Below, piece after piece: positions 24,336 to 32,361 of a stretch of 34,787 bases of DNA (within the stretch, counting starts at the first letter, position 1; the number at the start of each line of letters is the position of its first letter). The DNA is taken from positions 1 to 34,787 of the forward strand of contig CAZPKK010000008.1 of NCBI GenBank assembly GCA_964587175.1, given 5' to 3'. The notes beneath the pieces were generated by a model. It saw nothing but the letters and a program-made list of their open reading frames with translations. It ran no database searches and was not told the origin of the DNA. This DNA is from CALXVA01 sp964587175 (GTDB taxonomy: Bacteria; Bacillota; Clostridia; TANB77; CAG-508). Made by a program: the position numbers and the translations under genes.

Positions 24336-26988
24336 TTCTCTAGTGATGTTTCCGTGAGTGTATTGTTTTCCTTCTAATTTGTTTCCATTGAAAGCTGATT
24401 TTGCAATTTCATTTATTTCATTAATTGTTTCATCTAATAAATCAATTCTAAGAGAATTTATCCCAGTTTCTATATGAGTGATGCAAGTGGTTCTACTATT
24501 AAAAATAGTTGTTACTGTTTGAAAATTATCTGGTAATATTCTAAATTCAAATCCGAAGTCTATCTCGTAAATAGTATTTATTTGAAGTTCTACATCTCAT
24601 TTTGCAATTTGGATAGCATTTGTTAGACACTCCTAACAAACAATAATTCATTTTCATTATAGGAGTATTTCCATATACAATTAATTCTAAAGGTATATGA
24701 TTTTTTTCTATCTCAACAATATTATTAATATCATTTAAATTTAACTCAGGTGATAGAGTAATTTTGCTTAAGCCTAAATTTCTATAATTATTAATACTAC
24801 TTACATTAAAAGAGTTTAAGGTAAAGTTACCTATAAAATCATATTTGTTTTTATATTTTTCTAATAGTGTTAGGTCACCCAAACTCGATATAACAAATCC
24901 TGCAATTTTGAATTTTTCAATAAAGTCTTCTAGTCCATGACTTAATAAATTTTTGTAATTTGTTTTTATAATAGCAGGCATGTATATATATGTTTTGAAA
25001 TTTGAAGTAATGGTTTCTAGTGAATGAGAGTAATCTTTCCTCATAAAATATCTTAAAGGGATATATACACAAGATATGTACTCCTTTGATAATTTACTAT
25101 AATCAAAGGCTGGATTTATAATGTTAAAATACACTGAAATAGATTTGGAAGGTGAGTGTTCAATATTAGTTTTACTATCATTGACAGTGTTATTTTTATC
25201 ATTATCTATTATAAACTTTTTGGAAAAATTTGAAATATATTTTGTGTATGTGCTACTTATCTTTTGCTCATCAAATTTAGAAACTCTTTTAGTTTTTTGT
25301 ATTATCATATTTTCTAATTTTAAAATAGCCATTCTTCTAATATCATTTAATTCTTTAATACTAGGGATAAATACATCATTGTCCAATTGGATATTTATCT
25401 TAACAAATTCAAAAGGTGTGTCATTTGTTTTCTTTATTTGTGATATAATTCTATCTTTAGTAATGGGGGTATTTAATGCTTTTTCGGGAATTAAATTTGA
25501 TTCAATTTTTACGTTTATATTTTTATAAAGATTACTATTAAGCTCTTTCAAATTTTCCAAAGTTTTTTCTTTTTGGTTTTTTGTAGATATATTTATATCT
25601 CTGTATGTCCTTTTGAGAATATTACCCAAACGAACCTCCATAATAATTGGTTCATTTTTTTTTATGCTCATATTACAAATTAGTGGAAGTTTTATGTTTT
25701 CATCACTATATGATTCTCTAGCTGTTTCTAACTGAGTTTTGCTGGACAATTTATATATTTTATCTCCAATGTGGATATTTCCCTTCATCCTGCCAAAAAC
25801 CACTTTTTCTCCAACAGTTGCAGTAGAAACATTTGAACTATCCTTCATAAGTTCAGATATTGTGTATTTAGTATTTTCTTTTTCAAAATTAATAGTGTCG
25901 CCAATTGCCAACTTTTGATTTAACAATACTTTTACATGACCTTTTAACTTATTGTAATTAGCAACATTTCCTAGATATAAACCCATATTATTTGGTTTTT
26001 CCTTAAAAATCAAATAATGGTTTGCCTTATTAGAAAGATGGCCGCAAGAAAAACCGCCCCTATTAAAAATTTGCTTTAATTCTAAAACATCTTTTTCATT
26101 TATAGTATATTTTTCGTCATTTAAGACCATATCAATATATTTTCTATAAATTCTGGTAACTGTTGCAACATATTCTGGTGATTTTAATCTACCTTCTATT
26201 TTAAAACACTTTACTCCCGCTTTTATTAATTCAGGAATAAAATCAAGAGAGCATAAGTCTCTAGGACTTATTAAATATCCTTTGTCAATAATTTGTTCAG
26301 AAGTCTTTTTATATTTTATTTTTCTAAGATTTTTACTAGGAGAATTTTTAAAATTAGAATACATTGAATTTTTTTCAATTAATTCATAAGGTAATCTACA
26401 AGGTTGAGCACATCTGCCTCTGTTTCCCGAACGACCTCCAACCATACTAGAAAAAAAGCATTGACCAGAATAAGATATGCAAAGTGCACCATGAATAAAA
26501 GTTTCAATTTCAACATCAGAATTATTACATATATATTCTATTTCTTGAATAGATAATTCTCTTGAAAGAACAACTCTAGAATATCCTAATTTCTGCAACT
26601 TTAGCACACCTTCTAGATTATGAATTGTCATTTGAGTACTTGCATGGATAGGAAAGTCTGGAAATAATTCTCTTAAAAATTGTGCAAGTCCCATATCTTG
26701 AACTATTAAAGCATCAACACCTAATTCATATGCTTTTTTTGCAAGAATAACAGCATCTCTAAATTCATTATCTTTTATAAGAGTATTTAAAGTAAGATGA
26801 GTTCTTACATTCCTTAATGCACAATAATTTATTACTTTTTCTAATTCATCATCATCAAAATTAGTAGCAGAAGCTCTGGCATTAAATAAACTAGCACCTA
26901 AATATACACTATCAGCTCCATTTTGAACAGCTGCTTTTAAACATTCGAAGTCCCCTACAGGCGATAAAAGTTCAACATTAGTCTTCAT
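24330..26988 (-). CDS. U32 family peptidase, one +1 shift at CGG (24555)
   Basis: A U32 (PrtC/TrhP-like) protein; relatives act in tRNA 5-hydroxyuridine synthesis or as collagenase-type peptidases, and the exact role here is unknown. The first 811 codons contain the U32 signature (ETFIHGALCISYSGQCFFSS, GGRSGNRGRCAQPCRLPY), a long insert domain, and the C-terminal NKCYPNCKMRC Cys cluster ending in YYLRDR-L. Codon 812 is CGG (plus 24553-24555), and two codons later the frame ends in TGA at 24547. Skipping the C gives GFEFRILPDNFQ and 74 codons continuing to TAA at 24330, matching the C-terminal DRKGFEF-type region of the family and giving about 885 residues. A pseudogene or insertion error is possible; the shared CGG context favours recoding. 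AAAGGAG precedes the ATG. Confidence 0.82.
24553..24555 (-). other. In-frame CGG, proposed +1 frameshift site in the U32 gene
   Basis: The minus strand reads AGA CTT CGG ATT TGA. Skipping the C gives AGA CTT GGA TTT GAA TTT, which is R-L-G-F-E-F as in the family. Zero-frame translation would terminate two codons after the CGG. Confidence 0.65.
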
Positions 26989-27237
26989 CTTTTAAAATTC
27001 TCCTTTCTAATAATCAAATTTATCGCTGAGCTTAATTAATGAAATTTTTGTTAATATTTTGGCTAGCTCAATTATATTATATGTAATAGAAAAAATCAAA
27101 TGATATATGTTCATGTAACAAAAAATAGTTTTCTGGCATAATTATATATAAATAATAAAGAGGCATGAGTTTGAATTACAATATGTGAATTAAAATCTAA
27201 AATCAAACTAAATTTGTCTCGGAAAGGATGTTAAATT

Positions 27238-27387
27238 ATGCAAGAAGAGAATAGAGATTGCGGATGCTGCAATAATGGTGGATTTTTAGGTAATTTATTT
27301 GGAGGATGCGGTTGTGGAGACAACAGCATATTATTCTTCATACTAATATTTTTAATATTATTCTGTAATTGTGGATGCAATAGATAG
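27238..27387 (+). CDS. Small Cys/Gly-rich protein with one hydrophobic segment
   Basis: 49 residues. An N-terminal part with the Cys pairs DCGCC and GGCGCG is followed by a hydrophobic stretch (about 31-43, ILFFILIFLILF) and ends CNCGCNR. AAAGGA lies about ten bases before the ATG. Such tiny Cys/Gly-rich proteins with a single hydrophobic helix occur among spore-associated proteins of Firmicutes, but no function can be assigned. Both CGG trinucleotides in it lie across codon boundaries. The second structured-repeat copy begins 35 bases after its stop. Confidence 0.7.
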   Translation: MQEENRDCGCCNNGGFLGNLFGGCGCGDNSILFFILIFLILFCNCGCNR

Positions 27388-27422
27388 AACATAATATATT
27401 TGATTCATAAAGCATTTTACAA

Positions 27423-27540
27423 GAAAGACATTTCGCAGGGCAAGTCTCTGGAGTAATGGGAAATACATGTTCTTGCTTTGCTCGGACGGCCTAAGGTAGC
27501 CTAACCTTGTTATATAGCAAAAATCTTCGATTTTTCCTAT
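27423..27540 (+). ncRNA. Candidate structured RNA / dispersed repeat, copy B
   Basis: It contains the same ordered blocks as copy A (2790-2881, minus): GAAAGACATTTCGCAGGGC, TCTGGAG, CTCGGAC, GCCTAAGGT and ACCTTG, then the hairpin AAAAATC-TTC-GATTTTT. Relative to copy A, about 26 bases are inserted between TCTGGAG and CTCGGAC, where GAG and CTC can pair to make the insert a hairpin loop. It lies just after the Cys-rich gene and before a second terminator. The family is not recognised. Confidence 0.6.
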
Positions 27541-27552
27541 ATATAAAAACAG

Positions 27553-27588
27553 TGAACTATTGGTAATAAATATTTTACCAATAGTTCA
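27553..27588 (+). terminator. Rho-independent terminator
   Basis: Perfect 14-bp arms TGAACTATTGGTAA (27553-27566) and its complement (27575-27588) with an eight-base loop, followed by TTCTATTTTTA. It separates the structured repeat from the yqeG promoter. Confidence 0.85.
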
Positions 27589-27663
27589 TTCTATTTTTAC
27601 TTGCAAAACAAAATATGCATAAAGGGAGAAGTCACTTTTCTTGGATAATAACAATTTAAATTC

Positions 27664-27692
27664 TTGACAAAGTATAAACATATTGATAATAT
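27664..27692 (+). promoter_or_regulatory. Promoter of yqeG
   Basis: TTGACA at 27664-27669, 17 bases, then TAATAT at 27687-27692, 24 bases before the start codon. Strong sigma-A match. Confidence 0.75.
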
Positions 27693-27716
27693 TATAGCTA
27701 AGGGAATGAGGAAATT

Positions 27717-28217
27717 ATGATATATCCAAAAGAGTATTTAGATAGTGTTAAAAGCATAAATCTGGAATTTTTAAATAAAAATAATATAAAAGGATTAATT
27801 TTAGATGTAGATAATACACTAATAAATTTAAATAATAAGATGCCGGCTGGAATATCTGACTGGGCTAAAAATTTAAAAGCAAGAGGCATAAAAATTTGCA
27901 TTTTATCTAATAGTAATAAAATAGACAAAGTAGAAGCAGTTGCTAAAATGCTTGATGTTCCATATATATTTTTTGGAAAGAAACCATTAAAATCAGGCTT
28001 TTTACGTGCAAAAGACATATTAAAGTTATCAAATGAGAACATAGCAGTTGTAGGAGATCAAATTTTTACTGATATAATTGGTGCTAATAGATGCAATATG
28101 TTTTCTATTTTAGTAAAGCCTATTGAAGAAAATGATTACTTGATAACAAGAATAAAAAGACCATTAGAAAAGTTAATTATAAAAAAATATGAAAAAAAAA
28201 GATCTACTTTAAAATAG
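27717..28217 (+). CDS. YqeG family HAD-superfamily phosphatase
   Basis: 166 residues, class IIIA HAD fold. Motif I is LDVDNTLINLN (Asp-x-Asp-x-Thr), motif II lies around ILSNSNKIDK, motif III has FFGKKPLKSGF (the Lys), and motif IV is VVGDQIFTDIIGANRC. Family members include YqeG and mitochondrial GEP4 (phosphatidylglycerophosphate phosphatase), so a PGP phosphatase role is plausible but not proven. GAGGA precedes the ATG. Confidence 0.9.
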   Translation: MIYPKEYLDSVKSINLEFLNKNNIKGLILDVDNTLINLNNKMPAGISDWAKNLKARGIKICILSNSNKIDKVEAVAKMLDVPYIFFGKKPLKSGFLRAKDILKLSNENIAVVGDQIFTDIIGANRCNMFSILVKPIEENDYLITRIKRPLEKLIIKKYEKKRSTLK

Positions 28218-28312
28218 AAAAATAACAGTTTTACTAAGATAAAGGTGTGTCCAAAATGTTTCATTTTTGCAACAATGGGACCGTTTCTTTGTTTCAGTTT
28301 GAGGAGGAAAAA

Positions 28313-29053
28313 ATGTACATAAATGATATACATATACTAACTTATCTTGTAGTAGGAATTATAGGGCTATTTATAGGACAATTTGTGGATTGGTGTAATT
28401 TGAGATTACCAGAATACAAAAAAATATTTTCAAAAGATTTCTTTAAAGAATATTTAAAGGAATTTAAACCTAAATATATATTAATGGTAATTGTAGCGTT
28501 ATTGTATATAGTATTGCTATATTTTAAAGGAATTTCTATAGAAACTTTAAAATATATGTTTCTAATACCAATGCTCCTAAGTGTATTTTTAATAGATTTT
28601 AGGCTACAAATAATACCAAATAGATTAACTCTCACTATATTTGAAACAGGGCTTATATTTACTTTTGCCGAAACACTACTTGCAACAAATTTTGGAATAA
28701 GTATATTTATAGATAATGTATTAGGTATGTTTGTTGGAGGAGGAATATTCTTACTTATTACATTATTAGGTGGAGCTATTGCAGGAAAAGAAGCAATGGG
28801 ATTTGGAGACGTAAAATTAATGGCGTCGTTAGGATTATTCTTCGGTTGGCTTAATATGATACTTATATCTGTGATGTCGTTTTTATTTGCAGCAGTTGTA
28901 AGTATTGTGATACTAATTGCTAGAAGAAAGAAATTTAGTGAGTATATTCCATTTGGGCCATTTATAGTTGTAGCAAGTCTTATACCAATTTATGTAGAAA
29001 CAACAGATTTAATATTTATTTTACTAGAAATATTTTCACTGGGAACATATTAG
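28313..29053 (+). CDS. Prepilin peptidase (A24 family), no methyltransferase domain
   Basis: A 246-residue polytopic membrane aspartyl protease. The catalytic aspartates lie in DFRLQIIPN and in GFGDVKLM (the Gly-x-Gly-Asp motif). The N-terminal region keeps a trace of the usual start (GQFVDWCNLRLPEY) but lacks the CxxC...CxxC zinc site and the methyltransferase domain of PilD-type enzymes. ATG 28313 with GAGGAGG just upstream is preferred over the in-frame ATG at 28247. It cleaves type IV prepilin-like leaders; no pilin gene is in the window. Confidence 0.88.
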   Translation: MYINDIHILTYLVVGIIGLFIGQFVDWCNLRLPEYKKIFSKDFFKEYLKEFKPKYILMVIVALLYIVLLYFKGISIETLKYMFLIPMLLSVFLIDFRLQIIPNRLTLTIFETGLIFTFAETLLATNFGISIFIDNVLGMFVGGGIFLLITLLGGAIAGKEAMGFGDVKLMASLGLFFGWLNMILISVMSFLFAAVVSIVILIARRKKFSEYIPFGPFIVVASLIPIYVETTDLIFILLEIFSLGTY

Positions 29054-29104
29054 CAGTAATAAAAAATGTAGCAATGTATGTACTATCATAAAAGGGGGAG
29101 TTTT

Positions 29105-30172
29105 ATGAATCCTAAAATAAAATGGTTAAGAGATAAAATAAATATGGGAAATATGCAAGGTATGATAATATCTAATCCAGTAAACATTAGGTATTTAACA
29201 GGAATAGAAGCGGAAGGAGTACTTTTAATTACAAGAAAAGAAAATTTTTTTATAACAGATAGTAGATATATTGAAGTTGTAAAAGCAACATTAACAATAA
29301 ATGATGGGATAATTGTTAATGATATATCGTGTATTTCAAAAGAGGATTATGAGAACTTTTTTATATTTTGTGAGAATGTAGGATTCGAGGAAAACTATAT
29401 AACATATGCTACTTATAAAAAGTATATAGAGAGATATAAAATAAATAATTTTGAGGAAACGGAAAATTTAATAGAAAAGCAACGAATGCTGAAAGATGAT
29501 GAAGAGATAAGTTTAATAGAAAAGGCTTGTCACATTACAGATTCATGCTTTACATATTTATGTGAATATATAAAAGTAGGAATGACAGAAAAAGAAATAG
29601 CCTTTGAAATAGAAAAATTTTTTAGAAATAATGGGGCTGATGGGCTGGCTTTTGATACAATTGTAGCTTCAGGTAAAAATTCATCAAAGCCACATGCAGT
29701 ACCAACAGATAAAAAAATAGAAGTAGGAGACCCCATAACAATAGACATGGGGTGTAGGTATAAAGGATATTGTTCTGATATGACTAGAACTATTTTTGCA
29801 GGATATGTTCCAGTTCAGATACAAAAAATTTATGATTTAGTTTTAAAAAATGAATTACAAACTCTAAAAGAATACAAGGATGGAGCAAGCATTAGAGCTA
29901 TTTCTAAAATGGTAGAAAATGACTTTAAATTAAATGGATATGACTTAATACACAGTTTAGGGCATGGAATAGGTTTAGAAGTTCATGAAATGCCATTTAT
30001 AAATAACAAAAATGATAATGCATTAAAAGCAAATATGATAGTATCTAATGAGCCTGGAATATATATACCAGGAAGTTTTGGAGTTAGAATAGAAGATACT
30101 TGCTTAATTACAAAATCTGGATGTATAAATTTAACTAAATCTGACAAAAATTATATAATAGTAGATGGATAA
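29105..30172 (+). CDS. Xaa-Pro aminopeptidase-like M24 metallopeptidase
   Basis: 355 residues. The N-terminal creatinase-like domain (NPVNIRYLTGIEAEGVLLIT) precedes the pita-bread catalytic domain. Metal ligands are visible: Asp in TIDMGCRYKGYCSDMTRT (two Asp), His in HSLGHGIGLEVHEMP, Glu in SNEPGIYIPG, and Glu in VRIEDT. Removes N-terminal residues before proline. The start is ATG 29105, with AAAGGGGGAG upstream. It precedes efp, an arrangement common in Firmicutes. Confidence 0.93.
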   Translation: MNPKIKWLRDKINMGNMQGMIISNPVNIRYLTGIEAEGVLLITRKENFFITDSRYIEVVKATLTINDGIIVNDISCISKEDYENFFIFCENVGFEENYITYATYKKYIERYKINNFEETENLIEKQRMLKDDEEISLIEKACHITDSCFTYLCEYIKVGMTEKEIAFEIEKFFRNNGADGLAFDTIVASGKNSSKPHAVPTDKKIEVGDPITIDMGCRYKGYCSDMTRTIFAGYVPVQIQKIYDLVLKNELQTLKEYKDGASIRAISKMVENDFKLNGYDLIHSLGHGIGLEVHEMPFINNKNDNALKANMIVSNEPGIYIPGSFGVRIEDTCLITKSGCINLTKSDKNYIIVDG

Positions 30173-30191
30173 TAAAAAAAGTATTTTATAC

Positions 30192-30220
30192 TTGATTTGA
30201 GTAAAAAGATGTGGTAAAAT
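30192..30220 (+). promoter_or_regulatory. Promoter of efp
   Basis: TTGATT at 30192-30197, 17 bases, TAAAAT at 30215-30220, about 41 bases before the start codon of efp. Confidence 0.65.
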
Positions 30221-30261
30221 AGCAATGTTAAATTTATGTAAATTTGAAAGGGGTAATATAT

Positions 30262-30828
30262 ATGGCAGAAGTATATATGGCAGGAGATTTTAGAAATGGA
30301 ACAACTTTTGAAATGGATGGAAATGTATTTAAAGTAGTTGAATTTCAACATGTTAAACCAGGAAAGGGAGCAGCTTTTGTTAGGACAAAATTAAAAAATG
30401 TAATAACAGGAGCAGTTTTAGAAAAAACATTTAATCCATCAGAAAAGTTTCCAGGTGCAGAAATTGAGAAAAGAGAGATGCAATATTTATATAATGATGG
30501 TGGATTATATTATTTTATGGATAATGAAACATATGAGCAATTACCACTTAATGCGGAACAAATTGGTGATGGATTGAAATTCTTAAAAGAAAATATGAAT
30601 GTAAAAATACTTTCATATAAAGGAAATGTTTTTTCAGTAGAACCACCAATGTTTGTGGAGCTAGAAGTTACATATACAGAACCAGGATTTGCTGGCAATA
30701 CAACAACAACATCAGGAAAACCAGCAACACTAGAAAATGGATATAAACTTACAGTACCATTATTCGTAAATATTGGAGATGTTGTAAGAATTGATACAAG
30801 AACTGGTGAATATATGGAAAGAGTTTAG
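30262..30828 (+). CDS. efp: Translation elongation factor P
   Basis: Relieves ribosome stalling at proline runs. 188 residues, the usual length. The N-terminal KOW-like domain carries Lys35 in the tip loop KPGKGAAF (the position modified in many bacteria), then two OB folds: FNPSEKFPGAEIEKREMQYLY and GKPATLENGYKLTVPLFVNIGDVVRIDTRTGEYMERV. The start is ATG 30262, after AAAGGGG; an in-frame ATG at 30280 is also possible and would give the more common MAGDFRNG start. Confidence 0.96.
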   Translation: MAEVYMAGDFRNGTTFEMDGNVFKVVEFQHVKPGKGAAFVRTKLKNVITGAVLEKTFNPSEKFPGAEIEKREMQYLYNDGGLYYFMDNETYEQLPLNAEQIGDGLKFLKENMNVKILSYKGNVFSVEPPMFVELEVTYTEPGFAGNTTTTSGKPATLENGYKLTVPLFVNIGDVVRIDTRTGEYMERV

Positions 30829-30886
30829 TTGAATAAACTAAAACGGTGGTTAGACTTTTAAGTAAAGTCAGAATGTGAGGTTTAGT

Positions 30887-31414
30887 ATGTCTGATATAAA
30901 AGGAAAATACAAAAAGATTCTTGAAGATTTGGAAAACAATATAAAAAATCCAGAAGATTTGCTTTATACAAAGGAAAAATTTATGGAGCTAACACTAATT
31001 TTTATGGATATAATAGATAGATTAACTCTTTTGACAGATATAAGAATAAAGGAAATAGAAGAAAGACAAGAAGAAATCAATAATAAAATAAGTGATGTCC
31101 AATCAATGGTAAATGAAATAGAAGGAGATATTTATGAGGAAGACGAAGATTATGAATTTGAAATAGTTTGCCCTTATTGTAATTATGAATTTACCACTGA
31201 TATAGAAGATGGAGAAAAAGATGAGATAAAATGTCCAAATTGCAATAATATAATCGAATTGGACTGGAATACAGAAGAAGAGTTTTCTTGTGGAGGAGGC
31301 TGTCAACATTGCTTAGGAGCTCAAATTGCAGAGGATAGTATAGAGTATAAAGCTTCTGAGAAAAAAAAGAAGAATGAAGAGCAAAAAAATAACGAGGATA
31401 ATGAAGATATGTAG
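30887..31414 (+). CDS. CD1247-type protein with coiled coil and zinc ribbon
   Basis: 175 residues from ATG 30887 (GAGG upstream). The N-terminal helical region (about 1-85, coiled-coil pattern ending in IKEIEERQEEINNKISDVQ) resembles the CD1247 N-terminal domain found in Clostridia. An acidic linker (EEDEDYE) and a zinc ribbon follow, with Cys pairs VCPYCNYEF and KCPNCNNII, then CGGGCQHC and a Lys/Glu-rich tail. The function is unknown. It follows efp by about 60 bases and ends beside the second long palindrome. Confidence 0.75.
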   Translation: MSDIKGKYKKILEDLENNIKNPEDLLYTKEKFMELTLIFMDIIDRLTLLTDIRIKEIEERQEEINNKISDVQSMVNEIEGDIYEEDEDYEFEIVCPYCNYEFTTDIEDGEKDEIKCPNCNNIIELDWNTEEEFSCGGGCQHCLGAQIAEDSIEYKASEKKKKNEEQKNNEDNEDM

Positions 31415-31452
31415 GAAAAATCAACTTTTTAGTAATATTAAGATTTTTTATG

Positions 31453-31642
31453 AAGAGTAATCCTTATTAGAAAAATATTTCAAATATGTCGGTCAAGCTG
31501 ATTTTCAAAGAAATTCTATAAAAAAATTTTGGTAGCGCCCTCAAAATAGTTTGAGATTCCCTACCAAAATTTTTTTAGAATTTCTATTTTCAAATCACTT
31601 TCCATTCCATATTTTCATATTTTTCTAATAAGGATTACTCTT
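31453..31642. repeat. Long imperfect palindrome (about 190 bases) between convergent genes
   Basis: The outer arms are 26 bp and perfect: AAGAGTAATCCTTATTAG... at 31453-31478 and its complement at 31617-31642. Inner arms match from GATTTTCAAAGAAATTCTAT (from about 31500) to its near-complement ending near 31607, including TTTTGGTAG / CTACCAAAA. The centre is CTCAAA-ATAG-TTTGAG. It lies between the zinc-ribbon gene (+) and the M23 gene (-), the same setting as the palindrome at 24092-24335. Confidence 0.75.
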
Positions 31643-31699
31643 ATTATCTTATCTTAGTATATAATAACAAAGAGATTCTTGGTAGCCTCTTATTTATCT

Positions 31700-32301
31700 C
31701 TAATCAAACAAGCTTAATGGGTCAATATATTTTCCATCAATGCGGACTCCAAAATGAAGGTGTGGACCGAGTTGTAGCTCCATTTGTGGGATTTCCGTTT
31801 TCATCATAATATTGGTTTCCGTTCACCCCATATACGTTTTTAGGCCCAACATGACCAATTACTTGACCTTGAGAAACAATGTCTCCGTACACTAACTATG
31901 TAATTTGGTGAAACATGGCAATAAGTAAATTTCATATTGTCAGAAGTTAAGGTGATAGTATAACCACCACTACCTAAGAAGCTAGCAAAAGTTATTTCTC
32001 CAGATGTGACTGCTATAAGTTTACTATTTTCAGGAGCTGCAATATCTACCCCATAATGATATGATGATGCACCTGAAGTAGGAGAATCTCTACTTCCAAA
32101 ATAAGAATTTATAGTTGTATAACCAGGTGCTGGCCAAGCATATCCGGAGGAACTGATATCAATTTCAAAATTATTATCATAATGTGAATATGAGTTAAAT
32201 TCCTCTGGAAAAAGAGGAATGAAAAAAATAGAAATAAATAAAATAATAAAAACAATTGAATAGGTTAAGATTTTAAAAGGCGAAAAAAAACTACTAGACA
32301 T
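31700..32301 (-). CDS. M23 metallopeptidase, two +1 shifts at CGG (31887 and 31769)
   Basis: A LytM/M23 cell-wall endopeptidase with one N-terminal membrane helix (about 9-30). Codons 1-138 hold the first zinc motif (His82 and Asp86 in YHYGVDIAAP) and His129 in YCHVSPNY. Codon 139 is CGG (plus 31885-31887), after which the zero frame ends within 15 codons. Skipping its C gives GDIVSQGQVIGHVGPKNVYG and so on for 39 codons, to a second in-frame CGG (plus 31767-31769). Skipping that C gives GPHLHFGVRIDGKYIDPLSLFD and a stop at 31700. The total is 199 residues with the full active site. Without both shifts the essential His-x-His motif is lost. GTGAGG lies before the ATG. Confidence 0.8.
31767..31769 (-). 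other. In-frame CGG, second proposed +1 frameshift site in the M23 gene
   Basis: In the frame set by the first shift the minus strand reads ACA ACT CGG TCC ACA. Skipping the C gives ACA ACT GGT CCA CAC CTT CAT, T-T-G-P-H-L-H, the catalytic motif. Without the shift the frame ends in TGA ten codons later. Confidence 0.65.
31885..31887 (-). other. In-frame CGG, first proposed +1 frameshift site in the M23 gene
   Basis: The minus strand reads AGT GTA CGG AGA CAT. Skipping the C gives AGT GTA GGA GAC ATT, S-V-G-D-I, the expected turn of M23 enzymes before the QGQVIG motif. Confidence 0.65.
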
Positions 32302-32361
32302 AAAAACCTCACTTTCTATATCTTAATAGCCCCCGAAAATTAATATTAAAATTAAAAATAA

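Noticed and set aside
27090..27150. Sporulation sigma-factor promoter before the Cys-rich gene (CATAATTATA with an upstream ACA)
   Set aside because: The match to the sigma-K consensus is off by one base in the -10 box; too weak to list as a feature.
27423..27540. Cyclic-di-GMP (GEMM) riboswitch or 6S RNA
   Set aside because: GCAGGGCAA and CTCGGAC looked suggestive, but the remaining conserved GEMM and 6S segments are missing, and copy A has no downstream gene to regulate.
28247..28312. N-terminal extension of the prepilin peptidase from ATG 28247
   Set aside because: The extension is not membrane-like, and the strong GAGGAGG lies just before ATG 28313.
8198..32301. Ordinary pseudogenes or random sequencing errors for dprA, U32 and M23
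   Set aside because: Not fully excluded, but each broken gene has no other lesion, the downstream frames keep full family motifs, and all four breaks share an in-frame CGG followed by a Gly codon. A context-specific C insertion artefact before GG remains the main competing idea and needs raw reads.
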